Shown piece after piece: positions 35,067 through 45,577 of a stretch of DNA of 64,000 nucleotides; position 1 is the first letter of the stretch; every line of letters begins with the position of its first letter. The notes below the pieces were generated by a model. The model did no database searches, was not told the DNA's origin, and saw nothing but the letters and a program-made list of their open reading frames with translations. The position numbers and the translations under genes were made by a program. Origin of the DNA: Listeria weihenstephanensis (GTDB taxonomy: Bacteria > Bacillota > Bacilli > Lactobacillales > Listeriaceae). The stretch spans positions 2,926,036 to 2,990,035 of the forward strand of contig NZ_CP011102.1 of NCBI RefSeq assembly GCF_003534205.1, in the 5' to 3' direction.

Positions 35067-36323
35067 ATGGGGATTAAAACACGTCTGAGATTTATGTCAT
35101 TTTTGCAGTATTTTATTTGGGGAAGCTGGTTGATTACACTCGGTTCTTATATGATTAACACGCTTGGATTTACGGGTGTCGAGGTCGGGATCGTTTACAG
35201 TTCGAAAGGTATTGCCGCCGTTATTATGCCTACTTTAATGGGGATTGTTGCGGATAAATGGATTAAAGCAAACTACTTATATACGGCCTGTCATTTCATT
35301 TGTGCGGGTTCACTATTTTATGCAGCGACGGTCTCGGATCCTACCGTGATGTTCTGGGTTATGCTCGTCAATGCGATGTTCTTCATGCCAACATTGGCGC
35401 TTTCTAACACGGTTTCTTACTATTGCTTGGAAAAAGCGAATCTTGATACCGTAACAAATTTCCCGCCAATCCGTGTTTTTGGAACGGTCGGTTTCATTAT
35501 CGCAATGTGGACGATTAGTATTTTCCAATTCGAACTTAGCAATGTCCAACTTTATATTGCGGCTGGCGCATCTCTCGCGCTTGCACTTTATTCACTAACA
35601 ATGCCCTCTATTCCAACGACGAACAAAAAGAAAAATCAAGGTTGGGTCAGTATGCTTGGCCTAAACGCCTTTGTCCTTTTCAAAAAACCGAAAATGGCTG
35701 TGTTCTTCCTTTTCGCAATGTTACTTGGAGCGGTTCTGCAGATTACGAATACGTTTGGTAATCCGTTCTTGCATGATTTCGGGCTTAATCCGGCGTATGC
35801 TGACAGCCTCGTGGTGAAATATCCTTCGATTTTATTATCGGTGTCTCAGATGGCTGAGGTCGCATTTATCCTTGCAATTCCGTTCTTCTTGAAACGCTAC
35901 GGGATTAAAACGGTGATGTTGGTAAGTATGATCGCGTGGACGTTACGCTTTGGTTTGTTCGCGTTCGGTGATCCTTCGCCATTCGGCACGGTATTGCTAT
36001 TACTTTCCATGATTGTTTACGGTTGTGCCTTTGATTTCTTCAATATTTCCGGCGCGATTTTCGTTGAGCAGGAAGTAAGTAAAGATATTCGAGCAAGTGC
36101 GCAAGGCTTATTTATGACAATGGTAAATGGTGTTGGTGCTTATGTTGGTGCGATTTTGAGTGGTATGACGGTCGATTATTTTACGGTCGACGGTGTCAAA
36201 GATTGGCCTACGATTTGGCTGATTTTCGCAGCTTACACACTGATACTCGCAGTTATTTTCCAGTTCACGTTCCATTATAAACATCAACCTGAGAAAATGA
36301 AGGATATCGAAATTACGCATTAA
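35067..36323 (+). CDS. Nucleoside permease, NupG/XapB family
   Basis: A 418-residue twelve-helix major-facilitator transporter of the nucleoside:H+ symporter family, recognised from RLRFMSFLQYFIWGSWLITLGSYM, GIVYSSKGIAAVIMPTLMGI and CAFDFFNISGAIFVEQE. It imports nucleosides for the phosphorylase encoded 59 bases upstream. A GAGGGGG ribosome site precedes the ATG. A terminator follows. Confidence 0.92.
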   Translation: MGIKTRLRFMSFLQYFIWGSWLITLGSYMINTLGFTGVEVGIVYSSKGIAAVIMPTLMGIVADKWIKANYLYTACHFICAGSLFYAATVSDPTVMFWVMLVNAMFFMPTLALSNTVSYYCLEKANLDTVTNFPPIRVFGTVGFIIAMWTISIFQFELSNVQLYIAAGASLALALYSLTMPSIPTTNKKKNQGWVSMLGLNAFVLFKKPKMAVFFLFAMLLGAVLQITNTFGNPFLHDFGLNPAYADSLVVKYPSILLSVSQMAEVAFILAIPFFLKRYGIKTVMLVSMIAWTLRFGLFAFGDPSPFGTVLLLLSMIVYGCAFDFFNISGAIFVEQEVSKDIRASAQGLFMTMVNGVGAYVGAILSGMTVDYFTVDGVKDWPTIWLIFAAYTLILAVIFQFTFHYKHQPEKMKDIEITH

Positions 36324-36325
36324 TT

Positions 36326-36380
36326 AAAAGACGCATGGTATCAAATGGCGCTTTGGCCACAAGATATCATGCGTTTTCTT
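36326..36380. terminator. Terminator between nupG-like and usp
   Basis: Stem AAAAGACGCATG.TATC/GATATCATGCGTTTTCTT around a loop, between convergent genes. Confidence 0.8.
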
Positions 36381-36820
36381 TATTTCTCCCTGACGACTAG
36401 TACGTCACAAATTGCGTGTTGTAAAACATAGGCGGAGACGCTTCCAAGGACAATTTTTTCGATCCTGTTTAAGCCTGTGGCGCCACAAATGAGAACGTCT
36501 GCGTCAAATTTTTTCGGGATGTCATGTGCGAGTAATGTTTTAGGATTTCCAGCTTCTAGAAATACGCGAACTTTTGTGATATCTGCTTTTTCGGCAAGCT
36601 CTTGGTACGACTCAAGCCTCGCTGTTGCTTCTTCGCGCGCGGCTAGTTCTAGTGCCCCGTCGTAGGATATATTCGGCGAGAACGACCTGATGTCGACAAT
36701 GCTCGCAATTCCCAGCTCCGATCCTGTTGCTTTGGAAAGTTCTACAGCTTTTAAAAAGGCTATTTCAGCTTGTTTAGAGCCATCTAATGCGACTAAAATG
36801 CGTTGATATTTATTTCCCAT
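36380..36820 (-). CDS. Universal stress protein, UspA family
   Basis: A 146-residue ATP-binding-type universal stress protein: ILVALDGSKQAEIAFLKAVEL at the N-terminus and the nucleotide loop GATGLNRIEKIVLGSVSAYVLQHA (G-2x-G-9x-G-S pattern) near the end. It starts at the ATG eight bases after AAGGAG rather than an upstream GTG. A monocistronic gene, convergent with the permease and divergent from a MarR gene. Confidence 0.93.
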   Translation of the reverse strand: MGNKYQRILVALDGSKQAEIAFLKAVELSKATGSELGIASIVDIRSFSPNISYDGALELAAREEATARLESYQELAEKADITKVRVFLEAGNPKTLLAHDIPKKFDADVLICGATGLNRIEKIVLGSVSAYVLQHAICDVLVVREK

Positions 36821-36935
36821 TATTATCACTCCTTCTTAAAACAATACCCCAAAATCAATATTTTGATGCTGATTATCCTAATTTTTTTATTTTGTGCTAT
36901 ACTAAACTTATCTTTTGATAAAAAGGGGATATAAT

Positions 36936-37382
36936 ATGGACAAAGATGATCGATTAAATCAGCAGATCGCTCTGTTTTATTTTGCTTATAAAACATTTGT
37001 GGAAACGGCTGATAGACTCATCGGCAAGTATGATATCACGCGGACGCATCATCGAATTTTATTTTTCGTGGCGCATTCACCTGGTATTAAAATGAATGAG
37101 TTGTTGACTTTGCTCGAGGTTACAAAGCAAGCGCTTCACCAACCGTTGTTAGAATTAAAAGAAAAGGGATACATCTCTTTGGAACCTTCTGCTCTAGATA
37201 AACGCGTTCGTTGCGTGTTTTTGACGGAGACAGGAACAGCGATCGAATCTGAGCTTGGGGAGGCACAGCGACGTCACATGGCGGCAGCACTAGCAGATAG
37301 TGGTGATCCTGATGGAAAGGTTTGGACGCATGTTTTAGAACAGTACGCGAGGGAACGACCTGGTTTTGCACTATTTAAATAG
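36936..37382 (+). CDS. MarR-family regulator (with Lin0512 partner)
   Basis: A 148-residue winged-helix regulator: TRTHHRILFFVAHSPGIKMNELLTLLEVTKQALHQPLLELKEKGYISLEPSALDKRVR. It starts at the ATG after AAAGGGG. Ten bases before the Lin0512-family gene, with which it forms an operon. The recognition helix (KQALHQPLLEL) is unlike that of classic drug-sensing MarR proteins. Ligand unknown. Confidence 0.88.
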   Translation: MDKDDRLNQQIALFYFAYKTFVETADRLIGKYDITRTHHRILFFVAHSPGIKMNELLTLLEVTKQALHQPLLELKEKGYISLEPSALDKRVRCVFLTETGTAIESELGEAQRRHMAAALADSGDPDGKVWTHVLEQYARERPGFALFK

Positions 37383-37391
37383 GAGCGTGAT

Positions 37392-37754
37392 ATGATGGAA
37401 AAATTATTGTTCATTCAAACTGGCTTTGGTGTCGATGTCCATGGCCAAAACGTTACGAAAGCCGCTGTACGTGCTGTGCGAAATGCGATTTTTACAAACT
37501 CCATGCCGGGCATCGAAGATCTACTTCCTGAGAAAAATCTAAATAATATGATCGTGAACGTGAAATTGGCCTTACCCGTTGATGCTGCTTTACTCGATCA
37601 TGACGCGATTAAGGAGATTATTCCTTATGGTACGGTTACGATTGAGACGATGTCAGGTGGCATGATGACGACAAGCGGGATTTTCTTGGCAGACAAAGAA
37701 GATAAAAATGATTTGATGTATATGGTGAATGCTTCTGTGGAAACAGGATATTAA
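37392..37754 (+). CDS. Lin0512-family protein
   Basis: A 120-residue protein of the Lin0512 family, known from Listeria and other bacteria and of unknown function. Recognised from LLFIQTGFGVDVHGQNVTKAAVRAVRNAIFTNSMPG and ALPVDAALLDHDAIKEIIPYG. The fold resembles chorismate-mutase-like/AroH trimers by general shape only. Two adjacent ATGs follow AGGAG. It shares a transcript with the MarR gene and ends in a perfect terminator. Confidence 0.85.
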   Translation: MMEKLLFIQTGFGVDVHGQNVTKAAVRAVRNAIFTNSMPGIEDLLPEKNLNNMIVNVKLALPVDAALLDHDAIKEIIPYGTVTIETMSGGMMTTSGIFLADKEDKNDLMYMVNASVETGY

Positions 37755-37782
37755 AAAGCGAGGGCCGCGGCCCTCGCTTTTT
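37753..37782. terminator. Perfect bidirectional terminator
   Basis: AAAAAGCGAGGGCC paired with GGCCCTCGCTTTTT, A- and T-runs on both sides, shared by the convergent Lin0512 and BilEB genes, both of whose stops touch it. Confidence 0.96.
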
Positions 37783-39295
37783 AATTTAGCATTCCTGCCT
37801 TCTGTAAGAAATTTTTCGCAACTTCTTCAGCGGACTTCCCTTTCACGTTCACCTCATAATTCATCTCGCTCATTTGTTTATCGGTAATTTTTCCTGCGAG
37901 TTTTTCGAGTGGCGCTTTTAATTCTGGGTATTCTTTCAGTGTCGATTCAAGCATTAGCGGTGCGCCTTGATATGGCGGGAATAATTGCTTGTCGTCCTTC
38001 AGAACTTTGAGTTTATATTGCGCGATTTCGCTATCCGTAGAGTAGGCATCGAGCGTGTTGATATCGCCTGCTTTTAGAGCTGAATAACGCAATTTTGGTT
38101 CCATTGTTTTTAGCGCATCGAATTTCAATCCGTATTGTTTTTGTAACCCTTTATAACCGTCATCACGATCGGAAAATTCGAGTGTGAATCCTGCTTTAAC
38201 GGAATCTTGTACGGCTTTCAGATCCGAAATCGTTTTAATATTGTAGGCTTTTGCAAACTCTGGTGAAACGGCGACGGCATACGTGTTATTGTATTCCATC
38301 GGCTTCAAGTAGGCCATTTTTTCTGTTTTGGCGAGACCGTCGCGCGCTTGTTCGTAAACTTGCTCTGGATCGTGACTTTTAGCGGGTTCTTTTAGGAACG
38401 TTTCGAGTACGGTTCCGGTGAACTCTGGGTAAATGTCGACGTCTCCTGATTTCAAGGCGTTATAAACAAAACTTGTTTTTCCGAGATTCGGTTTGACAGT
38501 GACGCTTAAATCAGTGTCTTTTTCGATGAGTTGTTTATACATATTGATTAATATTTCTGGCTCTGATCCCAATTTCCCAGCGATGACAATCTCTTTTTGC
38601 GGTTGGGTGAAGTACGGCACGATGATGATGCTTGCTGTGACAACGAGTGCGCCGGTGATCGTGATGAGCGTTCTTTTGAAAGTTGCTTTTTCCATGTAGC
38701 GCAAAATAACGTCGAATAGAATCGCGAGCAAGGCTGCTGGAATGGCGCCGAGCAAGATTAAACTGTTATCGTTGCGGTCGATTCCAAGTAAGATTAGGTC
38801 CCCAAGTCCGCCAGCTCCGATAAGTGCTGCAAGTGTTGCGGTTCCGATGATTAGTACCATAGCAGTCCGAATTCCGGCCATAATAACGGGCATCGCGAGT
38901 GGGAGTTGCACTTTATAGAGCTGTTTCCATTTGTTCATTCCCATCGCTTGCGCTGCTTCCATTAACACAGGATCGATTTCTTTGATACCTGTATATGTAT
39001 TGCGCAAAATTGGCAATAATGCGTAGGTTACAAGGGCGATAATCGCTGGTACAGTACCGATTCCAACGAGTGGGATCAGTAAGCCAAGCAAGGCAAGTGA
39101 CGGTATCGTTTGTAAAATCGCGGTGACTTGAATGATTGGTTCTGCCGCGCGTTTATGGTTCGTTAAATAAATACCTAGTGGTACGGCGATAAATACAGCG
39201 ATGAATAAGGAAACAAAAGACAATTCGATATGCTGAACTAAGGCTGCCCAAAGCGCGTCCTGTCTGATCTGGAACGTGTCGATTAATTTACTCAT
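37781..39295 (-). CDS. bilEB: BilEB-like ABC permease fused to substrate-binding protein
   Basis: A 504-residue fusion of an OpuCB-type membrane permease (about 1-215; EAA loop [26 protein letters not shown]) and an OpuAC/ProX-type binding domain (about 225-504; [24 protein letters not shown]). This matches the BilE bile-exclusion/osmolyte system of L. monocytogenes and related OpuB/ProWX fusions. The binding domain faces outward after the last helix. Its start overlaps the ATPase stop by ATGA. Substrate could be a quaternary amine, bile-related or both. Confidence 0.9.
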   Translation of the reverse strand: MSKLIDTFQIRQDALWAALVQHIELSFVSLFIAVFIAVPLGIYLTNHKRAAEPIIQVTAILQTIPSLALLGLLIPLVGIGTVPAIIALVTYALLPILRNTYTGIKEIDPVLMEAAQAMGMNKWKQLYKVQLPLAMPVIMAGIRTAMVLIIGTATLAALIGAGGLGDLILLGIDRNDNSLILLGAIPAALLAILFDVILRYMEKATFKRTLITITGALVVTASIIIVPYFTQPQKEIVIAGKLGSEPEILINMYKQLIEKDTDLSVTVKPNLGKTSFVYNALKSGDVDIYPEFTGTVLETFLKEPAKSHDPEQVYEQARDGLAKTEKMAYLKPMEYNNTYAVAVSPEFAKAYNIKTISDLKAVQDSVKAGFTLEFSDRDDGYKGLQKQYGLKFDALKTMEPKLRYSALKAGDINTLDAYSTDSEIAQYKLKVLKDDKQLFPPYQGAPLMLESTLKEYPELKAPLEKLAGKITDKQMSEMNYEVNVKGKSAEEVAKNFLQKAGMLN

Positions 39296-40266
39296 ACACG
39301 CTCACCGTCCCTTTCAAGCTGTTTGGCAAGGAACTGGATAACGTGTTGTTGCGTAATCGTTCCGACAGCTTTACCATCACTTTCAATGGATACCGCATGC
39401 TGATTCGCTAATTGTTGCAAGACGATTTCAACTGCAATTCGATCCGCAAAATCTGCGTCACCGTCTACTTGTCCAGCTTCAAAATAGCCTTGTTCCACCA
39501 TATCATGCACGGTAAATTTCGAGGAAAGCACGTGTTTATTTACATTGCCTGACTCTAGGAAATTTTGCACGAATTCATTCGCTGGATTTTGTAAAATTTC
39601 ATTTGGCGTGTCGCACTGAACAACTTCACCGTCTTTCATAATACAAATCCGATCGCCTAGCATCAGCGCTTCCTGCATATCATGCGTGACAAAAACAATC
39701 GTCTTTTTGATACGGCGCTGTAACACGATCATGTCTTGTTGTAGTTTTTGGCGGCTAATGGGGTCAAGCGCACTAAACGGCTCGTCCATCAGGATAATTT
39801 CGGGGTCAGCAGCTAAAGCACGAACGACGCCCACACGTTGCTGCTCTCCACCAGAAAGCTCTGATGGCTTCCGATTCCTGTAACTTTCCGCGTCTAAACC
39901 AACGCTATTCAGGAGTTCTGTAATACGATCATGAATCTTGTCCTTATCCCATTTGATGAGTTCAGGCACAATCGCAATATTTTCTTCAATCGTCATATGT
40001 GGAAAAAGCGCAATTTGTTGCAGTACATAACCGATATTCCAGCGCAATTCATGAATATTATAGTCACTAATTCGCTTTTCATCAATATAAATAGTCCCCG
40101 TTGTGAGTGGAATCAGGCGATTAATCATTTTCAGCGTCGTTGTTTTACCACAACCACTAGGACCGATAAATACAAAAAATTCGCCATCCTTAATATTAAG
40201 ATCGATATTTTTAACTGCATTTTCTCCATTTGGATATTTCTTAGTTACATTTTCGAAGCGAATCAT
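39292..40266 (-). CDS. bilEA: BilEA-like ABC ATP-binding protein with CBS domains
   Basis: A 324-residue ATPase of the quaternary-amine ABC group. Walker [12 protein letters not shown]-loop [11 protein letters not shown], signature LSGGEQQR and Walker [12 protein letters not shown] are intact. The C-terminal part (about 245-324, [16 protein letters not shown] ... [20 protein letters not shown]) is a CBS-like pair, which senses ionic strength or nucleotides in OpuA-type proteins. First gene of the two-gene operon. A SigB-like promoter lies 46 bases upstream. Confidence 0.92.
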   Translation of the reverse strand: MIRFENVTKKYPNGENAVKNIDLNIKDGEFFVFIGPSGCGKTTTLKMINRLIPLTTGTIYIDEKRISDYNIHELRWNIGYVLQQIALFPHMTIEENIAIVPELIKWDKDKIHDRITELLNSVGLDAESYRNRKPSELSGGEQQRVGVVRALAADPEIILMDEPFSALDPISRQKLQQDMIVLQRRIKKTIVFVTHDMQEALMLGDRICIMKDGEVVQCDTPNEILQNPANEFVQNFLESGNVNKHVLSSKFTVHDMVEQGYFEAGQVDGDADFADRIAVEIVLQQLANQHAVSIESDGKAVGTITQQHVIQFLAKQLERDGERV

Positions 40267-40311
40267 GGGTCACTTCCCTTTCATTTTGTCATTAAAATCA
40301 TGTTTATTAGT

Positions 40312-40337
40312 ATACCCTATTTTATAAAACTAGAAAC
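40312..40337 (-). promoter_or_regulatory. SigB-type promoter of bilE
   Basis: On the minus strand GTTTCT, a 14-base spacer and GGGTAT match the SigB consensus GTTT-N12-15-GGGWAW. It points at bilEA. SigB control of bilE is established in L. monocytogenes; here it is inferred from the sequence. Confidence 0.75.
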
Positions 40338-40501
40338 GTTTGTTCTTAATTCTACCACTACCGACTAATAAATTACACCATTTAGCATTTCGTTGACAAA
40401 TCAACTAAAATTGAGCATAATTAACTTTATTGTAGTAAAGGAAGTTCTCTAATAGAAGCAGCATATAGGTATGATTTATAACTTGAAAGGGGAATATAGA
40501 G

Positions 40502-40966
40502 ATGGGATTATCTGGATATTATTATTATGTAGACGAGGCTGGATTCCGGCAAATAAAAGATGGTTATGAGCCGGTGTTCACCAGACCGATACTATTGTCC
40601 TTAGACGAATATTGGGAAGTACTTCATTATATATTTTGCGGCACGACAAAAAACGGTGCAGCGCCTTGGGGATTCGTGGTTCCACTTCGCGTTGAAAATC
40701 ACATTCGCGACATCCTAGCAACGGCACATTTCCTCTACCCTGAGCAGATACAAATGGCTCGCGACGCGCTGTTTAGCATTACCGAAGAAGACTTCATCGC
40801 GATGTACGATTTTAAAAAGCTGAAAAAAAGCGGATTATACGGAATCACCTGGCGAACAAAGAAAGAGAAATTTGACGAAGAATTACTAAAAAGCTTCCAC
40901 GGCCTACGAACCTTCTTCAATCAGGTAGCTAAGGGGTATGATTATATTATATTTTATGTTGTATGA
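40502..40966 (+). CDS. DUF1877-family protein
   Basis: A 154-residue cytoplasmic protein of the DUF1877 (YfbM-like) family. The N-terminus MGLSGYYYYVDE, LDEYWEVLHYIFCG and FHGLRTFFNQVAKGYDYIIFYVV are typical. Function unknown. Starts at the ATG after AAAGGGG. Monocistronic, between bilE and the repeat region at 41 kb; the stop is eight bases before the first repeat. Confidence 0.8.
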   Translation: MGLSGYYYYVDEAGFRQIKDGYEPVFTRPILLSLDEYWEVLHYIFCGTTKNGAAPWGFVVPLRVENHIRDILATAHFLYPEQIQMARDALFSITEEDFIAMYDFKKLKKSGLYGITWRTKKEKFDEELLKSFHGLRTFFNQVAKGYDYIIFYVV

Positions 40967-40973
40967 TAGAAAA

Positions 40974-41112
40974 GCGGAAACAGCCCGTTAGCTTCGACAG
41001 AAATTGTTAGAGGGTGCAGGGAAAACCATCCCTTGGTTTTTGCGGAGGCCACGAAATTTCCGAGAAGCTGGCTGTTGGAGCTAGATCCGAAGGCTCAACC
41101 CATGAAAAACTC
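40974..41112 (+). repeat. R-family repeat, copy R1 (short)
   Basis: It opens GCGGAAACAGCCCGTTAGC, then TTGTTAGAGGGTGCAG and an AAAACC/GGTTTT hairpin, CGGAGGCCACGAAATTTCCG and AGCTGGCTGTTGGAGCTAG. It lacks the long 3' part of R2 and R3. The next 110 bases (41113-41222) are AC-rich with no gene. Confidence 0.85.
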
Positions 41113-41222
41113 CAACTCCCGAGAACCAGCCGATTCTCAACACCAACCTTCTTTCAAACACAAATAACCACCCAACTAAGATGCCAACAGCCTATTTCTA
41201 ACTCCTCTAAGTCCGAAAAAAT

Positions 41223-41486
41223 TTGTTAGAGGGCGCAGATAAATCCCTCCCCTGGATTTTTCGGAGGCACCGAAAATTTCGAGGAGCTGGCTGTTGGAGC
41301 TAGACCGCGAAACTATACTACACCATAAAAACATACATTCCCGCAAACTCGGGGGGGCCGAACATGAATAACTCCAAACCTAGGAATCAAACCGCAAAAC
41401 CAACTGCATGGATTACCTGCTCACTGCGTTCACATGCATATTGAGGCTCTAAATCGGCAAGGGATGCCTCATAAGAGCCACAACAA
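41223..41486 (+). repeat. R-family repeat, copy R2 (long)
   Basis: TTGTTAGAGGGCGCAG, an AAATCC/GGATTT hairpin (the compensated form of R1's), GAGCTGGCTGTTGGAGCTAG, then CATAAAAACAT, AACATGAATAACTCCAA, GCATGGATTACCTGCTCACT and the 3' hairpin ATATTGAGGCTCT/AGAGCCACAACAA. Seven consecutive G's occur at about 41351. Repeats as R3 with a 295-base period. Confidence 0.88.
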
Positions 41487-41487
41487 A

Positions 41488-41782
41488 GCGGAAACAGCCC
41501 GTTAGCTTCGACAGAAATTGTTAGAGGGCGCAGACCAATCCCTCCCTTGGATTTTTCGGAGGCCACGAAATTTCCGAGAAGCTGGTTGTTGGAGCTAGAT
41601 CACGAAACTAGACTACACCATAAAAACATGCATCCCCTCAAACTCAGGGGTCCGAACATGAATAACTCCAAGTCTAGAAATCAAGCCGCAAAACCAACTG
41701 CATGGATTACCTGCTCACTACGTTCACATGCATATTGAGGCTCTAAATCGGCAGGGGATGCCTCATAAGAGCCACAACAAAG
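41488..41782 (+). repeat. R-family repeat, copy R3 (complete)
   Basis: The most complete copy: it has both the R1-type head (GCGGAAACAGCCCGTTAGC) and the long R2-type tail, ending CATATTGAGGCTCT and AGAGCCACAACAA (41729-41780). The near identity of R2 and R3 suggests a recent duplication. It ends directly at the pdp terminator. Confidence 0.88.
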
Positions 41783-41815
41783 CCACCGCCCTAATCAAGG
41801 TCCGGTGGCTCTTCT
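41778..41815. terminator. Hairpin at the 3' end of pdp
   Basis: Stem AGCCACCG/CGGTGGCT with CTTCTTAT following on the plus strand, seven bases beyond the pdp stop. The T-run is imperfect. Confidence 0.6.
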
Positions 41816-41821
41816 TATATC

Positions 41822-43123
41822 CTATTCCGTAATAATCGTATGAATCAATTTCGGAGCATTCGCATGATCACTCACTCGAATATTCTCATAAATTTTCTGC
41901 TCGACCGCCTTCACATCTTCCTTATTCGCGTAAATCGTCACTAATGGCTCACCAACCGCCACTTTATCGCCGACTTTCTTACGCAACATAATTCCAACAG
42001 CCAAGTCGATTTCGTCCTCTTTCGTCGCGCGTCCAGCTCCTAAAAGCATTGCCGCAATCCCGATCTCATCTGCCACAATCTCAGATACGACACCCGCTTC
42101 TTTCGCAGGAACATCGATCTTGAATTTCGCTTGTGGTAATTTACTCGGATCATCAACAATCGAACCGTCTCCACCTTGGTTATTCAAGAAATCCTTAAAC
42201 TTCGCTAAAGCCTTGCCATTTGCCATCACTTCTTTCAACATTTCGCGCGCTTCATCCAAGTCCTTCGCTTTTTTCGCAAGCACAACCATTTGACTTCCTA
42301 AAATTAAAACTAATTCCGTCAAATCTTCTGGACCTTCGCCTTTTAGCGTATCGATCGCTTCTTGTACTTCCAAAGCATTTCCAATCGCAAAGCCAAGTGG
42401 TTGAGACATATCAGAAATAACAGCCATCGTTTGGCGACCAACATTATTCCCAATCCGAACCATGGCATGCGCTAAGTTTTCAGCATCTTTGTCCGTTTTC
42501 ATGAATGCACCGGCACCCGTTTTAACGTCCAACACGATCGCGTCTGCGCCCGCTGCAATCTTCTTACTCATAATCGAGCTTGCGATAAGCGGAATCGAGT
42601 TTACTGTGCCTGTAACGTCGCGCAAAGCGTATAATTTTTTATCTGCGGGAGTTAAGTTTCCAGATTGTCCAATAACCGCTACCTTATCGCGATTCACAAG
42701 GTCGATAAACTGCTCTTTCGTGATTTCCACATGGAATCCCTCAATCGCTTCTAACTTATCAATCGTGCCTCCTGTGTGGCCTAAACCGCGTCCTGACATC
42801 TTCGCAACAGGTACGTCGAGCGCTGCAACAAGTGGTGCCAAGACAAGTGTTGTTGTATCGCCAACGCCTCCCGTCGAGTGTTTATCTACCTTGATGCCTT
42901 CAATCGCGGACAAATCAATCGTTTCACCGGAATTGACCATCGCCATCGTTAAATCTGCGCGCTCACGATCCGTCATATCTTGAAAGAAGATCGCCATTGC
43001 CAATGCGCTGACTTGATAATCAGGAATATCGCCCGCCGTATAACCATCGACTACAAATTGGATTTCTTCCGTCGTTAATTCTTTGCCATCACGCTTTTTC
43101 GAAATTACGTCTACCATTCTCAT
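41822..43123 (-). CDS. pdp: Pyrimidine-nucleoside phosphorylase
   Basis: A 433-residue enzyme phosphorolysing thymidine, deoxyuridine and uridine to base and pentose-1-phosphate. It has [19 protein letters not shown], the family signature [20 protein letters not shown], the phosphate site [14 protein letters not shown] and a C-terminal barrel-sandwich domain ([15 protein letters not shown]). The start MRMVDVI matches family members. Last gene of the nupC-deoB-pdp run; 21 bases after deoB. Confidence 0.96.
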   Translation of the reverse strand: MRMVDVISKKRDGKELTTEEIQFVVDGYTAGDIPDYQVSALAMAIFFQDMTDRERADLTMAMVNSGETIDLSAIEGIKVDKHSTGGVGDTTTLVLAPLVAALDVPVAKMSGRGLGHTGGTIDKLEAIEGFHVEITKEQFIDLVNRDKVAVIGQSGNLTPADKKLYALRDVTGTVNSIPLIASSIMSKKIAAGADAIVLDVKTGAGAFMKTDKDAENLAHAMVRIGNNVGRQTMAVISDMSQPLGFAIGNALEVQEAIDTLKGEGPEDLTELVLILGSQMVVLAKKAKDLDEAREMLKEVMANGKALAKFKDFLNNQGGDGSIVDDPSKLPQAKFKIDVPAKEAGVVSEIVADEIGIAAMLLGAGRATKEDEIDLAVGIMLRKKVGDKVAVGEPLVTIYANKEDVKAVEQKIYENIRVSDHANAPKLIHTIITE

Positions 43124-43144
43124 ATTCGTTCACCAATCCTTTTT

Positions 43145-44326
43145 TTATTTTAAGTCGTTTAAGAAACTTGTGCCGTATTCAGGCATTTTCACTCTAAAAT
43201 TATCTGCGACAGTCGCGCCTAAATCAGAGAAAGTTTTGCGTAGGTCTATCTCTTTGCCGCCCTCTTTGAATTGTTTCGAATAAGCTAAAAGTGGCACGTA
43301 TTCACGCGTGTGGTCGGTGCCGCGGTATGTTGGGTCGTTTCCGTGATCGGCTGTAATAAGAAGCAAATCGTCTTCTTTCATATTTTCGAATACTTCTGGA
43401 AGTCTCGCATCGAATGCTTCTAACGCATCGCCATAACCGATTGGATCGCGACGGTGGCCGTATAATGCATCAAAATCAACAAGGTTCAAGAAACTCATGC
43501 CGTGGAAATCTTCAGTCAACAGGTCGATAAATTTATCCATGCCATCCATATTTGATTTCGTGCGAATCGATCTTGTTACGCCTTCATCATCAAAAATATC
43601 TGAAATTTTTCCGAGTGCGATCGAGTCTAAACCGCCATCTTTCAAGTGATCCATCACCGTTTTATCAAATGGTTTTAGCGCGTAATCGTGACGGTTAGAA
43701 GTACGTTCAAATGTTTTCGCAGTTTTACCAACAAAAGGACGGGCGATAATACGGCCTAGCATATAAGGCTCATCGCGCGTAATTTCGCGGCAATATTCGC
43801 AAATACGATACAATTCTTCAAGTGGAATAAGTTCTTCGTTCGCCGCGATTTGTAGCACGGAATCAGCCGATGTATAGACAATCAAAGCGCCAGTGGCAAG
43901 TTGTTCTTCGCCAAGCTCTTCCATGATTTCCGTACCGCTTGCTGGTTTATTTCCGATAACTTTGCGACCAGAGAAGTCCTCAATTTTTTTGATTAGTTCA
44001 TCTGGAAAACCGTCTGGGAAAACGCGGAATGGCGTATCGATGAAAAGCCCCATGATCTCCCAATGTCCTGTCATCGTGTCTTTACCAGCGGACGTTTCCT
44101 GCATTTTTGTGAAGTAAGCTTGTGGTTTCTCTGCAACTGGTACACCTTCGATTTCACGGATGTTAGAAAGGCCAAGTACGGACATATTTGGCAGTTTTAG
44201 CCCTCCTTTTTCGCGAGCGATGTGCCCTAATGTGTCAACGTCAAAATCGTCAAATTGCGCCGCGTCTGGCGCTTCTCCAATACCTACCGAGTCCATAACT
44301 ACAACGTGAATTCTTTTAAATACCAT
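43145..44326 (-). CDS. deoB: Phosphopentomutase
   Basis: A 393-residue alkaline-phosphatase-superfamily mutase converting (deoxy)ribose-1-phosphate to the 5-phosphate. Metal and nucleophile motifs are present: [15 protein letters not shown], the nucleophile Thr in [24 protein letters not shown], and [19 protein letters not shown] near the end. It links the phosphorylases to DeoC. Sits between nupC and pdp with short gaps, all one transcript. Confidence 0.97.
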   Translation of the reverse strand: MVFKRIHVVVMDSVGIGEAPDAAQFDDFDVDTLGHIAREKGGLKLPNMSVLGLSNIREIEGVPVAEKPQAYFTKMQETSAGKDTMTGHWEIMGLFIDTPFRVFPDGFPDELIKKIEDFSGRKVIGNKPASGTEIMEELGEEQLATGALIVYTSADSVLQIAANEELIPLEELYRICEYCREITRDEPYMLGRIIARPFVGKTAKTFERTSNRHDYALKPFDKTVMDHLKDGGLDSIALGKISDIFDDEGVTRSIRTKSNMDGMDKFIDLLTEDFHGMSFLNLVDFDALYGHRRDPIGYGDALEAFDARLPEVFENMKEDDLLLITADHGNDPTYRGTDHTREYVPLLAYSKQFKEGGKEIDLRKTFSDLGATVADNFRVKMPEYGTSFLNDLK

Positions 44327-44340
44327 TTTGAAAAACCTCC

Positions 44341-45522
44341 TTAATAGATTAAGCCAACGATTGTGGCTGTCAAGAAACTAACTAATGTGGCGCCGAATAA
44401 CAGTTTCAAGCCAAAGCGAGCGACAACGATACCTTGTTTGTCGTTCAAGCTTTTTACTGCTCCAGCGATAATGCCGATAGATGAAAAGTTTGCGAAAGAT
44501 ACTAGAAATACGGATACAATCGCGGTTGTTCTGCCTGAGAAGTTGAAATTGCCTTTTGCTAAATCAGTCATTGCGACGAATTCATTGGATACCATCTTCG
44601 TTGCCATGATGCTTCCTGCGTGAACCGCTTCATTCCACGGAACACCAACTAGGAATGCAAATGGTGCAAAAACGTAACCGAGTAAATCTTGGAACGAAAG
44701 TCCGAAAATACCGCTGAAAATCGCGTTAATCATCGCGATAATCGCAACAAATCCAATCAGCATCGCAGCAACCGTGATCGCCACTTTGAAACCGTCCATA
44801 ATGTACTCGCCTAACACTTCGAAAAAGCTCTGTTTGGCTTCTTCTTTTACTTCGAGAATATCTTCTTGCTCAGTGACTTCGTATGGATTAACGATCGAGG
44901 CAATGATGAAACCGCCGAATAGGTTAAGAACCAGTGCTGTCACGACATACTCTGGCTTTAAGAGTACCATATAAGAGCCGACGATGCTCATAGAAACGGT
45001 TGACATCGCCGAAGCACATAACGTATATAGACGATGTTTTGGCAGTAATCCCAGTTCTTTTTTCACGGAAATGAAAACTTCCGATTGGCCAAGAATCGCG
45101 GATGCCACGGCGTTATATGATTCGAGTTTCCCCATGCCGTTTATTTTACTCAGCGCGAGACCGATATATTTAATGATAAACGGTAGGATTCGCCAATGTT
45201 GCAAGATCCCAATTAGCGCGGAAATAAAGACGATTGGTAATAGCACACTTAGGAAAAAGGACATTTGCCCAGTGTTTACTATTCCTCCGAATACAAAATT
45301 AACACCTTCTGCAGCGTAAGATAGCAAATTACCAAATCCATCTGCAATCCCGCCAATCAGCCAGTTCCCAGCGCTTGTATTCAGCAAGATAAACCCTAAA
45401 ATAAACTGCAACACGATCATGATAATAATCGGTTTCACTTTCACTTTCTTACGGTCGTTACTTGCAATCCAAGCGATCCCAAGAACTACGATCAAGCCAA
45501 CAATACCAATTAGATACTTCAT
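44341..45522 (-). CDS. nupC: Concentrative nucleoside transporter, NupC family
   Basis: A 393-residue membrane symporter of the CNT family that imports nucleosides with H+ or Na+. Eight or more helices; conserved [44 protein letters not shown] and [19 protein letters not shown]. First gene of the catabolic run, with three LacI/CcpA-type palindromes upstream. An acidic cytoplasmic loop ([15 protein letters not shown]) separates helices mid-protein, as in other CNT proteins. Confidence 0.95.
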   Translation of the reverse strand: MKYLIGIVGLIVVLGIAWIASNDRKKVKVKPIIIMIVLQFILGFILLNTSAGNWLIGGIADGFGNLLSYAAEGVNFVFGGIVNTGQMSFFLSVLLPIVFISALIGILQHWRILPFIIKYIGLALSKINGMGKLESYNAVASAILGQSEVFISVKKELGLLPKHRLYTLCASAMSTVSMSIVGSYMVLLKPEYVVTALVLNLFGGFIIASIVNPYEVTEQEDILEVKEEAKQSFFEVLGEYIMDGFKVAITVAAMLIGFVAIIAMINAIFSGIFGLSFQDLLGYVFAPFAFLVGVPWNEAVHAGSIMATKMVSNEFVAMTDLAKGNFNFSGRTTAIVSVFLVSFANFSSIGIIAGAVKSLNDKQGIVVARFGLKLLFGATLVSFLTATIVGLIY

Positions 45523-45577
45523 TATGAATCCCCCAATGTTTTTAAAATATGGAACAATTAGTGCGATAAAATAGAAG

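Noticed and set aside
40974-41782. 41-kb repeats as a CRISPR array or as a lysine/T-box riboswitch
   Set aside because: Units are long (about 295 bases) and only three. The AGAGG-GC start resembles the lysine riboswitch slightly, but the spacing and core are wrong, and no biosynthetic gene follows.
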